DNA of 64,000 nucleotides from Nitratireductor aquimarinus (GCF_046773475.1 NZ_CP177239.1:62001-126000), one strand, 5' to 3'; positions 1 to 11,448 are shown, counted from the stretch's first letter. Made by a program: numbers and translations. The notes: generated by a model not told the origin, from the letters alone.

Positions 1-634
1 AGTCGACAGCGACGATGTGGTGGGTCGGCTCGTCCTGCGCGCCAAACCCTTCATCCCAGACCCACGGCGTTTCCGTCCAGCCCATCGACTGGCCGGAGGT
101 AACCTCCTTGGCGAGGTCGAGGCCGACCAGACCCGACCATTCGCGCGCCTTGCTCTTCAGGGCTTCGATGTCGAACGCGCCATCGGGATTATGTGCGATC
201 ACCGCGTTGGCCGCACCCTTTTCGCGCAGAAGCGCGGTCAGCGCACGCGTGTCCACGCCGCTGATGGCCACGATGCCGCGGCGCTTCAGCCAGCCATCGA
301 GATGGCCGCCGGAGCGGTAGTTCGAGGGGTTGGTGATGTCAGCGCGGAAAACAGCGCCGACCGCGCCAGCGCGCGCCGCCGGGTGCAGGTCTTCGATGTC
401 TTCGTCATTGGCGCCGACATTGCCGATATGCGGGAATGTGAAGGTGACGATCTGCCCGGCATAGGACGGATCGGTCAGAACCTCCTGATAGCCGGTGAGC
501 GCGGTGTTGAAGCAGAGCTCGCCAATGGCCTCTCCGCCAGCGCCAATGCCTTTGCCCTCTATGACAGTGCCATCGGCAAGCACGATGAGAGCCGTTGGCC
601 GGGTCGTGCTCCATGGGGCGGTCTTGGTCGCCAT
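1..634 (-). CDS. carA: Carbamoyl-phosphate synthase small subunit, 3' end outside window
   Basis: Glutaminase (ammonia-donating) subunit of carbamoyl-phosphate synthase, which feeds pyrimidine and arginine synthesis in the cytoplasm. About 211 N-terminal residues are present of a family length near 400. The visible part is the CarA N-terminal domain: it opens MATKTAPWSTTRPTALIVLA, continues with DGTVIEG and ELCFNTALTGYQEVLTDPSY, and has the conserved GAVFRADITNPSNYRS and ISGVDTRALT stretches. The class I glutamine amidotransferase half with its catalytic Cys would lie to the left of base 1. The start ATG (632-634) has GGAGA eight bases upstream. It is divergent from the yqeY-dnaG-rpoD block, an arrangement common in Hyphomicrobiales. 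Confidence 0.95.
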   Translation of the reverse strand, partial: MATKTAPWSTTRPTALIVLADGTVIEGKGIGAGGEAIGELCFNTALTGYQEVLTDPSYAGQIVTFTFPHIGNVGANDEDIEDLHPAARAGAVGAVFRADITNPSNYRSGGHLDGWLKRRGIVAISGVDTRALTALLREKGAANAVIAHNPDGAFDIEALKSKAREWSGLVGLDLAKEVTSGQSMGWTETPWVWDEGFGAQDEPTHHIVAVD

Positions 635-1029
635 TGGGAAGTCTCCATCCTTCGTGTGCCCGGGCGCGATCACGGTCATATGACCGGGCGCTTCGTTCAG
701 GTTCCTTTAGCATGATCTGCGAGCAGACCGGTTCTCACTTTTTGCCGCCGAGCGCAAGAGGCTTGCGCCCGAGGGGCCTTGAAAGAAAGTGCCTTATAGG
801 CCATATGGCCCATCGACATGGGTCCAGCCCCGGGCGAAATCGCCGGTGGATTCAGGCCGAAACGGAAATTGTCCATGCAGGTCGCGGACAATAGGCAAAG
901 GCTCAAAAACGGTCAATCTGTAGCAAATAAATATTTATGCCAATGTTTCCAATGACTTATGGGGGCGTTGCGGCTTGCTTCGAGATTCGGCCGGGGCTAT
1001 GTTCATCCTAGTGACTGGAGACAGGTGTT
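635..1029. other. carA / yqeY divergent intergenic region
   Basis: About 395 bases without a convincing gene. It must hold the leftward carA promoter and the rightward promoter listed separately at 975-1003. No terminator, tRNA or repeat was recognised. Short open frames here have no ribosome site or recognisable product. Confidence 0.5.
975..1003 (+). promoter_or_regulatory. Predicted sigma-70 type promoter for the yqeY-like gene
   Basis: TTGCTT (975-980), a 17-base spacer and TATGTT (998-1003) stand 27 bases before the start codon. This is a motif match only; the short leader would place transcription start at about 1010. Confidence 0.35.
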
Positions 1030-1482
1030 ATGATGCGCGAGAAACTCGCCAGGGCGTTGAACGATGCCGTCAAACAGAAGGACAAACGCCGCGTTTCGAC
1101 GCTGCGTCTGGTTCAGACCGCTATCAAGGACCGCGATATAGCCAATCGCGGAGCCGGCAAGGATCCTGTGAGTGATGAGGATATCCTCCAGATTCTCTCG
1201 AAAATGGCCAAGCAGCGTCAGGAATCGGCAAAGGCTTTCGAAGAAGGAAACCGCCTCGAGCTCGCAGAGCAGGAGCGCGAGGAGATCGTGGTGATCACCG
1301 AGTTTCTGCCAAAACCCCTTGGCGAAGACGATCTGAAGCAGGCCTGCGCCCAGGTGGTGCAGGAAGTCGGCGCAGACGGTTTGCGCGACATGGGGCGCTG
1401 CATGAACGTTCTGAAGGAAAAATTCCCCGGCCGTATGGATTTCGGCAAAGCCAGCGGCATCGTGAAGGGCATGCTGCGCTAG
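1030..1482 (+). CDS. GatB/YqeY domain-containing protein
   Basis: 150-residue cytosolic protein of the YqeY family, related to the C-terminal tail domain of GatB, the tRNA-dependent amidotransferase subunit. The free-standing family has no firmly established reaction. Recognisable features are the N-terminal helix DAVKQKDKRRVSTLRLVQTAIKD at residues 13-35, the KMAKQRQESAKAFEEGNR helix, the central ITEFLPKPL motif, and the C-terminal GKASGIVKGML. Full length. GGAGACAGG lies just before a double ATG; the first is taken but 1033 is equally possible. Its place between carA and dnaG-rpoD is conserved in many alphaproteobacteria. Confidence 0.93.
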   Translation: MMREKLARALNDAVKQKDKRRVSTLRLVQTAIKDRDIANRGAGKDPVSDEDILQILSKMAKQRQESAKAFEEGNRLELAEQEREEIVVITEFLPKPLGEDDLKQACAQVVQEVGADGLRDMGRCMNVLKEKFPGRMDFGKASGIVKGMLR

Positions 1483-1562
1483 CGCCTTTCACATATTGCG
1501 GGAAACAGGATGTCAGGGCGGCTCGATCGGGTCGCCCTTTTTGCATTGAGGCGAAGAGGGGT

Positions 1563-1593
1563 TTGACCTTCCAGCGGCTGGAAGGAGTAACGC
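1563..1593 (+). promoter_or_regulatory. CueR-type (MerR family) promoter/operator of the copper ATPase
   Basis: A -35 box TTGACC (1563-1568) is followed by a 19-base spacer and TAACGC (1588-1593). The spacer contains the dyad CCTTCCAG-CGG-CTGGAAGG (1567-1585). The over-long 19-base spacer carrying a CCTTCC/GGAAGG dyad is the hallmark of promoters activated by the copper sensor CueR, and the layout closely matches that of copA promoters. No merR-family gene is in the window, so the regulator must act from elsewhere. Confidence 0.8.
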
Positions 1594-1624
1594 AGGAGCG
1601 AACACATATCTCTGGAGGTGTGCA

Positions 1625-3991
1625 ATGGCCGATGCGCATAAACATGATCACGCTGAAAAAGCCTGCTGCGGCGAACACGAAACGGCTCACGCCGAAGCCA
1701 CGGCGCGTGACCCGGTTTGCGGTATGGACGTGACGATAGAGGGAGCCGGGCACACGCTGGAGCACGGCGGTGAGCGTCACTATTTCTGTTCGCAGCGCTG
1801 TCAGGACCGGTTCGAAGCTGATCCGGAGCGGTATCTGGATGGCGCGCGGCAACAGGAGCCCATGCCCAGGGGTACCCAATACACCTGTCCCATGCATCCC
1901 GAGATCATTCGCGACGAGCCGGGTTCATGCCCCATCTGCGGCATGGCGCTGGAGCCCATGGGCGTGCCCACCGGAGAGGAGGGGCCCAATCCCGAACTCG
2001 TGGATTTCACCCGCCGTTTCAAGGTAAGCGCAGTTCTGGCGGTTCCGCTGCTGCTGATCGCGATGGGGCCGATGGTTGGCTTGCCTTTCCGCCACTGGAT
2101 CGGTGAGCCGCTTGCGGTCTGGCTGGAATTCGCGCTGGCAACGCCCGTGGTTCTGTGGGCGGCGCTGCCGTTTTTCCGTCGCGGCTACGATTCCATCGTC
2201 AATCGCAGCCCCAATATGTGGACGCTCATCTCCATCGGTGTGGGCGCGGCCTATGCCTACAGCGTCGTCGCCACCCTGATGCCGGATATCTTCCCAGCCC
2301 AGTTTCGCGGCGAAGGCGGTGTGGTGCCGGTCTATTTCGAGGCAGCGGCCGTCATCGTGGCGCTGGTCTTTCTCGGTCAGGTGCTGGAGCTGAGAGCGCG
2401 TGAGCGTACCGGCTCGGCCATCCGGGCCCTGCTCGATCTTGCGCCAAAAACGGCGCGGCGCATTGCCGAGGATGGTTCTGAGGCCGATGTGCCGCTGGAT
2501 GACGTGCGTGAAGGCGACCGGTTGAGGGTGCGCCCCGGCGACAGCATTCCCGTCGACGCCACGGTCGAGAAGGGGCGTTCCTCCGTCGATGAATCCATGA
2601 TTACCGGCGAGCCCGTTCCCGTCGAAAAGGCCGAAGGGGACCCGGTAACGGGCGGCACGATCAACAAGAATGGCACGCTGATCGTGCGCGCCGACCGGGT
2701 CGGTTCGGAAACGGTCCTGTCGCAGATCGTCGACATGGTGGCCAAGGCCCAGCGCTCGCGCGCCCCCATTCAGGGGCTGGCAGACCGGGTTTCGTTCTAT
2801 TTCGTGCCAACGGTGGTGCTGGTCGCCATCATTGCCTTTGTCGTCTGGGCGATGTTCGGTCCTGCGCCTTCAATGGTCTTCGCCATCGTCTCGGCGGTCT
2901 CGGTGCTCATCATTGCCTGCCCCTGTGCGCTTGGGCTTGCCACGCCCATGTCGATCATGACGGCGACGGGCAGGGGCGCGCAGGCGGGTGTCCTCATCAA
3001 GGACGCCGAGGCGCTGGAGCGCTTTGCCAGGGTGGACACGCTGATCGTGGACAAGACCGGAACCCTGACCGAGGGGCGTCCGAAACTGACCGATGTGGTG
3101 GTTGCCGAGGGGATCGACGAAAAACGCTTCCTCAAACTGGCGGCAAGTCTTGAGCGAGGTTCCGAACATCCGCTGGCCGAGGCAATCGTCGCTGGCGCGG
3201 AACAGCGTGGCGTCACACTCGAAACGGCTTCCGATTTCGAGGCAATCACCGGCAAGGGTGTTTCCGGCACGGTCTCGGGCAACCATGTCGCACTGGGCAA
3301 CAGGGCGATGATGGAAGAGGCCGGCGTCACGGTTGACGCTCTGGTTGAACAGGCCGACGCACTGCGCAGCGATGGCAAGACAGCCATGTTCGTTTCTGTC
3401 GACGGAAAGGCAGCCGGCCTCATTGCCGTCGCCGATCCGGTCAAGGAGACGACGGCCGATGCGATCCGCGCGCTTCATGATCTCGGCCTCACCATCATCA
3501 TGGCGACCGGCGACAATGCCCGCACGGCGAAGGCGGTCGCAGAACGCCTCGGCATTGATGAAGTGCGCGCCGACATGCTGCCGGAGAGCAAGCAGGCGCT
3601 GATCGAGGAGCTGCGCGCCAAGGGAGCCAGCGTGGCGATGGCGGGCGATGGCGTGAATGATGCGCCTGCACTCGCCGCTGCCGATGTGGGCATCGCCATG
3701 GGGACCGGTGCAGACGTGGCTATGGAAAGCGCCGGCATCACGCTGGTGAAGGGCGATCTGAACGGGATTGTGCGGGCGCGCGCTCTGGCGCGGGCAACGA
3801 TCCGCAACATCAAGGAGAACCTGTTCTTTGCCTTTGTCTACAATGCGCTCGGTGTGCCGGTCGCCGCTGGCATTCTCTACCCGGTCTTTGGCACGCTTCT
3901 GTCACCGATGATCGCAGCAGCGGCGATGAGCCTGTCTTCGGTTTCCGTTATCGCGAACGCCCTGCGCCTTCGCACCGTGAAGCTCGGATAG
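1625..3991 (+). CDS. copA: Copper-translocating P-type ATPase (YHS/HMBD type)
   Basis: 788-residue inner-membrane P1B ATPase that exports Cu(I) from the cytoplasm. The N-terminus lacks the usual GMxCxxC HMA domain. It carries instead a His/Cys-rich start (HKHDH, ACCGEH), a YHS/TRASH metal-binding domain (DPVCGMDV to YFCSQRCQDRF, about residues 30-72) and a heavy-metal-binding module (YTCPMHPEI to GSCPICGMALEP, about 84-112). Then come the transmembrane helices, the actuator TGEP, the metal-translocation CPC motif at about 432-434, the phosphorylated Asp in DKTGTLT near 476, and GDGVNDAP in the hinge. ATG preceded by TCTGGAGG. Regulated by the CueR-type promoter upstream and closed by a shared terminator at 4021. 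Confidence 0.96.
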   Translation: MADAHKHDHAEKACCGEHETAHAEATARDPVCGMDVTIEGAGHTLEHGGERHYFCSQRCQDRFEADPERYLDGARQQEPMPRGTQYTCPMHPEIIRDEPGSCPICGMALEPMGVPTGEEGPNPELVDFTRRFKVSAVLAVPLLLIAMGPMVGLPFRHWIGEPLAVWLEFALATPVVLWAALPFFRRGYDSIVNRSPNMWTLISIGVGAAYAYSVVATLMPDIFPAQFRGEGGVVPVYFEAAAVIVALVFLGQVLELRARERTGSAIRALLDLAPKTARRIAEDGSEADVPLDDVREGDRLRVRPGDSIPVDATVEKGRSSVDESMITGEPVPVEKAEGDPVTGGTINKNGTLIVRADRVGSETVLSQIVDMVAKAQRSRAPIQGLADRVSFYFVPTVVLVAIIAFVVWAMFGPAPSMVFAIVSAVSVLIIACPCALGLATPMSIMTATGRGAQAGVLIKDAEALERFARVDTLIVDKTGTLTEGRPKLTDVVVAEGIDEKRFLKLAASLERGSEHPLAEAIVAGAEQRGVTLETASDFEAITGKGVSGTVSGNHVALGNRAMMEEAGVTVDALVEQADALRSDGKTAMFVSVDGKAAGLIAVADPVKETTADAIRALHDLGLTIIMATGDNARTAKAVAERLGIDEVRADMLPESKQALIEELRAKGASVAMAGDGVNDAPALAAADVGIAMGTGADVAMESAGITLVKGDLNGIVRARALARATIRNIKENLFFAFVYNALGVPVAAGILYPVFGTLLSPMIAAAAMSLSSVSVIANALRLRTVKLG

Positions 3992-4020
3992 ATCTGGTTC
4001 TTCGCGAAGGCTGAAATGAA

Positions 4021-4048
4021 AAAAGCCCCGTCCTGAGCGGGGCTTTTT
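4021..4048. terminator. Bidirectional Rho-independent terminator
   Basis: AAAAGCCCCG-TCCTGAG-CGGGGCTTTTT: a GC-rich stem flanked by A and T runs, usable on both strands. It separates the copper ATPase from the convergent cyclic-di-GMP gene. Confidence 0.9.
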
Positions 4049-4059
4049 GTTGAGATCTC

Positions 4060-6453
4060 TCAGGCTGCGTTCGCGTCGGAGCGCTTTTGCTCCCCCGTTT
4101 CGAACTCCCGGAGCACATCCTCGATCGGGCTGGGTCGACCCAGATAATAGCCCTGTCCGATCTGACAGAACTCGCTGGCGAGAAAGCTGAGCTCGCCGGA
4201 GGTCTCCACACCTTCCGCCAGCACCGGCAGGCCGAGGCCGCGCCCGATGCCCAGAACCGCTTTCACAATGGTTGCGGCCTGTTCGTTGGTGTCCACCTGA
4301 CGAATGAAGCTGCCGTCGATCTTGATCTTGTCGAACGGGAAGGCGCGCAGGTTGGAGAGCGAGGAATAGCCGGTGCCGAAATCGTCCATCGCCACCTTGA
4401 TGCCGAGCGCCTTGAGCTGGCGCAGCGTGGTGAGCGCACGGTGCATGTCGCGCACCAGGGCCGTTTCGGTGATCTCGATCTCCAGGCGATGCGGAGAGAG
4501 GCCGGTTTCCAGAAGCACGCGATGTACGGTCTGCGGAAAGTTCACACTGTGCAGCTGCACGGCGGAGACGTTGACCGCGATCATGAGATCGTCTTTCCAG
4601 CTGGCCGCTGCGCTACAGGCAGTCTGCAGAACCCATTCGCCGATCGGCACGATGGCGCCGCTTTCCTCGGCAACCGGAATGAAGACGCCCGGAGAAATGT
4701 TGCCGCGCTCGGGGTGTTTCCAGCGCAGAAGCGCCTCGTATCCGATCAGCTCGCCCGTATCGAGCTTCTTCTGTGGCTGGTAGACGAGGTGAAACTCTCT
4801 GCGGCCCACCGCATGGCGCAGCTCATGCTCCATGATGCGCCGCGCGCGCGCTTCCTGCCCCATTTCGTGTTCATAGAAGCGATAGGTATCGCGGCCCTCG
4901 GACTTTGCGCGGTAGAGCGCGGTGTCTGCGTGGTTGATCAGGGCCTCCTGATCTCTGGCGTCCTGCGGATAAAGCGCAATGCCGATGCTGGTGGACATCA
5001 GGCCATCATTGCTCGCCTGCTCGTTTTCCTTGCGGAAAGCGTGCAGGATTTCCTCAGCGAGTGCCGCAGCCTCGCGCGGATCAGAAAGCCCCGGTGCAAT
5101 GATCGCGAACTCATCGCCGCCAAGGCGCGCGAGCATCTGCCCATGGCGAAGCGCACGGCCAGCATTGTCGGCGACCTTGCGCAGCATCGTGTCTCCGGCT
5201 GCATGGCCAAACAGGTCGTTGACCTCCTTGAAACGGTCAAGGTCGAGACAGAGAAGCGCGATGGATTTGCCTTCCGGGAGCGCTTCCATCTCTTCTTCCA
5301 GCCGGGCGGTGAAGTTGCGCCGGTTGGGCAGGTTGGTCAGCGTGTCATGCATGGCGAGCCGGCGGATATCGGCCTCCGCCTTCTTGCGCTCGCGCAGGTC
5401 GCGCACAGCGACGACGGTGTGCGGCTTGCCGCTGTAATCGATGACGCGCGAAAGAAGTTCAACAGGCTGCGTGGTGCCGTCCGCATGTTTCAGCGTGGTC
5501 TCCCAGACCGGTTCATCGGCAAGGACGCCATTCTTCTCGATGGAGGTGAAGAGCTTGGTGAAGTCCATGCCGATGAGCTCATCGAGCGGGCGGCCGCTCA
5601 GTGTGCAAAGGCTTTGGTTTGCGGTGATGATGGTGGTGTCATCGCATACCAGAAGCCCTTCCATGGCGGCGTTGGCGAGGCCGCGCATGCGGCGTTCTTC
5701 GGTGATTGCACGGCTGCGGTCACGGATGTCGACCCACAGCGCTACGGCCGTCATCAGGAAGATCATGAAGGCTGCGAACGCGACCGCCATGGCCAGCCAC
5801 ATGGACGGTATGGAGAAGGGCGAGATGGTGATCGTCGGGTCGGGAATGATCGAAACGGCGCCCATCGCGGTGAAGTGCATGGTGCAGATGGCCAGCGTGA
5901 GCGTCAGGCTCGCGGCGATGGTCTTGGCTTCATTGCTGCGGGAGAGCGCAATGCGCATCGCCAGTGCGCCAAGAACGACGCCGGCAATCAGTGAAGCGGC
6001 GACCAGCCCCATGTCCCACACGAGACGGCCTTCAACCTCGAGCGCTGCCATGCCCGTAAAGTGCATGACGGCGATGCCGGAGCCGACAATCGCGCCGCCG
6101 ACCAGATGATGATCGAGTTTCTGGCGGGCTGCGACCGACATGCCAAGTCCGCTGAAGACGATGGCGAGCAGAAGGGAGACGGCTGTGAGCGGCACGTCAT
6201 ATGCCGTAGGAAGGCCCGGAGCGAAGGCGAGCATGGCAATGAAATGCGTCGCCCACACGCCAAAGCCGAAGCAGATTGCGGCAACGGCGGTCCATAACCA
6301 GCGCGTGCGGCCGGTGGATTTACATAAATGCTGGAGCAGGATGATCGCTGCAAAGGATGCGATGGCTCCGATGACCCCGGCGAGAAGCACCATTCCCGGG
6401 TCGTGTTCATTGACGATGCAATTGTAAACCGTAAGCACTTTGTGTCCCGCCAC
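4060..6453 (-). CDS. MHYT-PAS-GGDEF-EAL cyclic-di-GMP signalling protein
   Basis: 797-residue membrane protein with an N-terminal MHYT sensor of about seven helices bearing the diagnostic motifs THFIAM, MHFTGM and MHFTAM (metal or gas sensing has been proposed for this domain). A PAS domain follows (about residues 260-375, MEGLLVCDDTT...). The diguanylate cyclase domain has RLGGDEF, i.e. an intact active-site motif, and the phosphodiesterase domain has YEALLRW, DDFGTGYSSL and AEGVET, so both catalytic halves look intact. The net activity cannot be told from sequence. Monocistronic, facing the copper ATPase across a shared terminator. Confidence 0.93.
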   Translation of the reverse strand: MAGHKVLTVYNCIVNEHDPGMVLLAGVIGAIASFAAIILLQHLCKSTGRTRWLWTAVAAICFGFGVWATHFIAMLAFAPGLPTAYDVPLTAVSLLLAIVFSGLGMSVAARQKLDHHLVGGAIVGSGIAVMHFTGMAALEVEGRLVWDMGLVAASLIAGVVLGALAMRIALSRSNEAKTIAASLTLTLAICTMHFTAMGAVSIIPDPTITISPFSIPSMWLAMAVAFAAFMIFLMTAVALWVDIRDRSRAITEERRMRGLANAAMEGLLVCDDTTIITANQSLCTLSGRPLDELIGMDFTKLFTSIEKNGVLADEPVWETTLKHADGTTQPVELLSRVIDYSGKPHTVVAVRDLRERKKAEADIRRLAMHDTLTNLPNRRNFTARLEEEMEALPEGKSIALLCLDLDRFKEVNDLFGHAAGDTMLRKVADNAGRALRHGQMLARLGGDEFAIIAPGLSDPREAAALAEEILHAFRKENEQASNDGLMSTSIGIALYPQDARDQEALINHADTALYRAKSEGRDTYRFYEHEMGQEARARRIMEHELRHAVGRREFHLVYQPQKKLDTGELIGYEALLRWKHPERGNISPGVFIPVAEESGAIVPIGEWVLQTACSAAASWKDDLMIAVNVSAVQLHSVNFPQTVHRVLLETGLSPHRLEIEITETALVRDMHRALTTLRQLKALGIKVAMDDFGTGYSSLSNLRAFPFDKIKIDGSFIRQVDTNEQAATIVKAVLGIGRGLGLPVLAEGVETSGELSFLASEFCQIGQGYYLGRPSPIEDVLREFETGEQKRSDANAA

Positions 6454-6676
6454 CTGATCGTTTTGTCAGTCGCTGGCCGTGCATTCGGGCGCAGCGCGCT
6501 GTTCTTTGAACCAGCGTTTAGCATCACTGTTTTGAATAATCGGTTAAGTTGTATGGCGGTTATGAAGTACCAGCCTGACGGGGCAGGGCTGTGAATACCG
6601 TGAAGAAGCCGGATCTCGATTCGCCGTCGCCGACGAACGTGCTTATATGGAGCGGCTAGAGGCTCTGAACTGAACA

Positions 6677-8617
6677 ATGCGCTTTCCGAATTCCTTTCTT
6701 GATGAGATACGCGACCGCGTTCCGATTTCGCAGGTGATCGGCACACGTGTGACGTTTGACAGGCGCAAGACAAACGCCTCGCGCGGCGACTATTGGGCCT
6801 GCTGTCCCTTCCATGGCGAGAAGTCCCCGAGTTTTCACTGCGAGGACCGCAAGGGGCGTTACCACTGTTTCGGCTGCGGCGTGTCGGGCGATCATTTCCG
6901 CTTTCTCTCCGAGCTCGATGGAATAAGCTTCCCCGAAGCGGTCGAGCGTATTGCCGACATGGCCGGTGTGCCGATGCCGCAGCGCGATCCGCAGGCGGAG
7001 CGTCGCGAGCAGAAGCGCGCCTCACTCTCCGAGGTCATGGAAATGGCGGCAGGCTATTTCCAGAGCATGCTGCAGGAGCAGCAGGGCGCCGAGGCGCGGG
7101 CCTATCTGCGTTCGCGCGGGCTCTCCAGCGCCACGCAGCAGAGCTTCCGCATCGGTTACGCACCGTCGAGCCGCAATGCGCTCAAGGAGTTTCTTGCCGG
7201 CAAGGGCGTTGGGAAGGATCAGATCGAGGCCTGCGGTCTTGTCGTGTTCGGCCCCGATATCCCGGTTTCCTATGACCGTTTCCGTGATCGCATCATGTTT
7301 CCCATCGAGGATGCACGGGGACGGGTGATCGCTTTTGGCGGTCGCGCCATGTCCAAGGATGTGCCTGCCAAATATCTGAACTCGCCCGATACCGAGCTCT
7401 TCCACAAGGGAACGGTGCTCTACAATCTGGCGCGCGCGCGCCGTGTGTCCGCGAAGGGCGACACCGTTATCGCGGTGGAAGGCTATATGGACGTGATCGG
7501 GCTTGCGCAGGCGGGCTTTGAAAACGCCGTTGCGCCGCTCGGAACGGCGCTCACGGAAAACCAGCTCGAACTGCTCTGGCGCATGACCGGTGAGCCGGTC
7601 CTGTGTTTCGACGGCGACGAGGCGGGGCTGCGCGCTGCCTGGCGCGCTGCCGATCTCGCCCTGCCGGTGGTGCAGCCGGGGCGCAGCCTGCGCTTTGCGC
7701 TTTTGCCCGAGGGCAAGGATCCCGACGATCTGGTGCGCGAGGAGGGGCCGGACGCATTTGCGGCGGTTCTGTCCGGCGCGCGCCCGCTGGCCGACATGCT
7801 CTGGATGCGCGAAACCTCCGGCAAGGTGTTCGATACACCCGAACGCCGCGCTGAGCTGGAGCGCAATCTGCAGGCGCTGACGGCGCAGATCCGCGACGAA
7901 AACCTCAAGCGCCACTACAGCCAGGACATGCGTGAGCGTGCGCGCACCTTCTTTGGGGGCGAGCAGTCGAAGCGTGGCGGCCAGCGTGGCTACCGCGATG
8001 GCGGCGGTGGTGGTGGGCGCAATCGCGGTTTCAGCGGCAGGCCCGGTGGGGCGTCAGGACGGCTTGCGGTTTCCGAAAGCCTGGCCCGCTCGGCTCTGGT
8101 GCGCAGTTCCAAACCCGCAATGCCGCTGCGCGAGGCAACCCTCCTCGTGACGCTGGTGAACCATCCGGGCCTTCTGGATGAGTATTTCGATGCGCTCGAT
8201 CAGATGCTTCTGGCCAGTGCCGATCTCGGCCGGCTGCGCATGTCTCTTCTGGATGCAGTGGCGCACAACCCCGCGCATGACCGGGACATGATCCTCAAAA
8301 AGATCGAGGATGACGGACTGGTCGGGATCTGGAAGCAGGCGGAGGCGCGCGTGAAGGGCGCTTACATGTGGCCGGCCCTTGAGAATGCTGCTCTGGACGA
8401 TGCGCGGGAGGCTTTTGCGCAGACCCTCTACTTGCACCGGCGCGCAGGCTCTCTACATAAGGAGCTGAAAGCGGCCGAACTGGCGCTCGCAAACGATTGG
8501 AATGAAGAGGATGCGCGGCATCTGACTGAGATCCAGGCGGAGCTGAGCAATCTGCAGGCAACTGAAGCGCTCATTGAAGGCTTCGGTCTTCTATCAGGGC
8601 GTGCGAATCGATCTTGA
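6677..8617 (+). CDS. dnaG: DNA primase
   Basis: 646 residues. Makes the RNA primers for chromosome replication and interacts with the DnaB helicase. The N-terminal CHC2 zinc-binding domain has ligands C43, H46, C64 and C67 (CPFHGEKSPSFH...YHCFGCGVSGD). The RNA-polymerase/TOPRIM core contains VEGYMDV and CFDGDEAG, the acidic metal sites. A glycine-rich linker (GYRDGGGGGGRNRGFSGRPGG region, about residues 440-460) leads to a C-terminal helicase-binding domain. The start ATG lacks a strong Shine-Dalgarno sequence but is supported by the conserved MRFPNSFLDEIRDRVPIS N-terminus. It lies upstream of rpoD, the classical macromolecular-synthesis order. Confidence 0.97.
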   Translation: MRFPNSFLDEIRDRVPISQVIGTRVTFDRRKTNASRGDYWACCPFHGEKSPSFHCEDRKGRYHCFGCGVSGDHFRFLSELDGISFPEAVERIADMAGVPMPQRDPQAERREQKRASLSEVMEMAAGYFQSMLQEQQGAEARAYLRSRGLSSATQQSFRIGYAPSSRNALKEFLAGKGVGKDQIEACGLVVFGPDIPVSYDRFRDRIMFPIEDARGRVIAFGGRAMSKDVPAKYLNSPDTELFHKGTVLYNLARARRVSAKGDTVIAVEGYMDVIGLAQAGFENAVAPLGTALTENQLELLWRMTGEPVLCFDGDEAGLRAAWRAADLALPVVQPGRSLRFALLPEGKDPDDLVREEGPDAFAAVLSGARPLADMLWMRETSGKVFDTPERRAELERNLQALTAQIRDENLKRHYSQDMRERARTFFGGEQSKRGGQRGYRDGGGGGGRNRGFSGRPGGASGRLAVSESLARSALVRSSKPAMPLREATLLVTLVNHPGLLDEYFDALDQMLLASADLGRLRMSLLDAVAHNPAHDRDMILKKIEDDGLVGIWKQAEARVKGAYMWPALENAALDDAREAFAQTLYLHRRAGSLHKELKAAELALANDWNEEDARHLTEIQAELSNLQATEALIEGFGLLSGRANRS

Positions 8618-8977
8618 GCGTGACAAACCTATCTGGTTGGCTAAAAACCGGCCGAAACGGGAAAAAGCACGAGAATCACCCTCTGATTCGCTTTTTTACT
8701 CCGAATCAGGGTGCTTCGGCTTGACGTTGCGCCGGAATGCAGGAATCAGGTTCGATTCGAGAATGGGCTGTGCCGACGCCGCGAAAAGCGCGGCACGCAA
8801 GAGAAAAGATACTGAAATTGGACACGATAGGGAGTCCACCTAAGTATCAGGGTTAATCCGACATTAACGCGGCCGGCGCTAGACCACGAATCAGGTTGCG
8901 GGATGTCGTGACGGACAGCCGTTGCAGCGGCGGCGACGGGGTGGCATGGAACCCCGCTCGGTTGGAGAAGGCAAAGC
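8618..8977 (+). promoter_or_regulatory. dnaG-rpoD intergenic region with hairpin and possible rpoD promoter
   Basis: 360 bases with no gene. An imperfect inverted repeat (CACCCTCTGATTCG near 8677-8690 against CGAATCAGGGTG near 8702-8713) flanks a run of six T; it could be a weak terminator or an attenuation structure. Just after it, CTTGACG (8719-8725) is a good -35-like element, but I see no clear -10 at the right spacing. Transcription of rpoD from inside this region is likely but not proved by sequence. Confidence 0.4.
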
Positions 8978-10972
<1,995 letters not shown>

Positions 10973-10997
10973 TCAGAGGTCACTTACGACCTGCGAT

Positions 10998-11027
10998 AAA
11001 AACCCGGCTGCAAAGCCGGGTTTTTTG
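10998..11027 (+). terminator. rpoD Rho-independent terminator
   Basis: AAAAACCCGGCT-GCA-AAGCCGGGTTTTTT: perfect stem followed by six T, 25 bases after the rpoD stop codon. Confidence 0.92.
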
Positions 11028-11094
11028 TAATCTGAATTTGTAATACAATAATTCTATATTCGTCCGTGATCGTCTTTCCTTTCTGATCTATAAT

Positions 11095-11448
11095 TTGATT
11101 TGTTCTGTTTATTTAAGCGGGGCCCTTGGCGTGCTCGGCGTTTTCATTGAGCCGGGAGAGCGTGATGAGAGCTTTGAAAGCCTCGCGGCTGTCTTTCCTG
11201 GCAAGGTGCAGGGCAGTGCGTGGGTTGCGGAGGTCGACCCGGGCGGGCTCTTGCCGGACGACCTTGCCTATTGGTTCTATGAGGGCTCGCTCACGACGCC
11301 GCCTTGCGCCGAAATCGTCGACTGGATGGTTTTGCGCACACCAAAGCGGGTCGCGGCTGAAGACATTCGCCGGTTCACGGCGCTCTATTCGGGCAATGCA
11401 AGGCCCGTGCGCCAGTCAAACCGGCGCTTCATCCTCGCTTCGCGGTGA
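11095..11448 (+). pseudogene. Alpha-type carbonic anhydrase, C-terminal remnant
   Basis: The open frame (117 codons at most) matches the C-terminal half of alpha carbonic anhydrases. Landmarks are ALGVLGVFIEPG (the strand after the active site), YEGSLTTPPCAEIVDWMVL (the conserved substrate-pocket LTTPPC) and the terminal NARPVRQSNRRFIL. The family is usually about 220-260 residues. The N-terminal half with the three zinc-binding histidines and the signal peptide is missing, so the fragment cannot be an active enzyme. Upstream is AT-rich sequence and the rpoD terminator, with no ribosome-binding site. Most likely a deletion remnant. Confidence 0.8.

Noticed and set aside
4087..5994. A 635-codon plus-strand frame opposite the GGDEF-EAL gene
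   Set aside because: The minus strand carries intact MHYT, GGDEF and EAL motifs.
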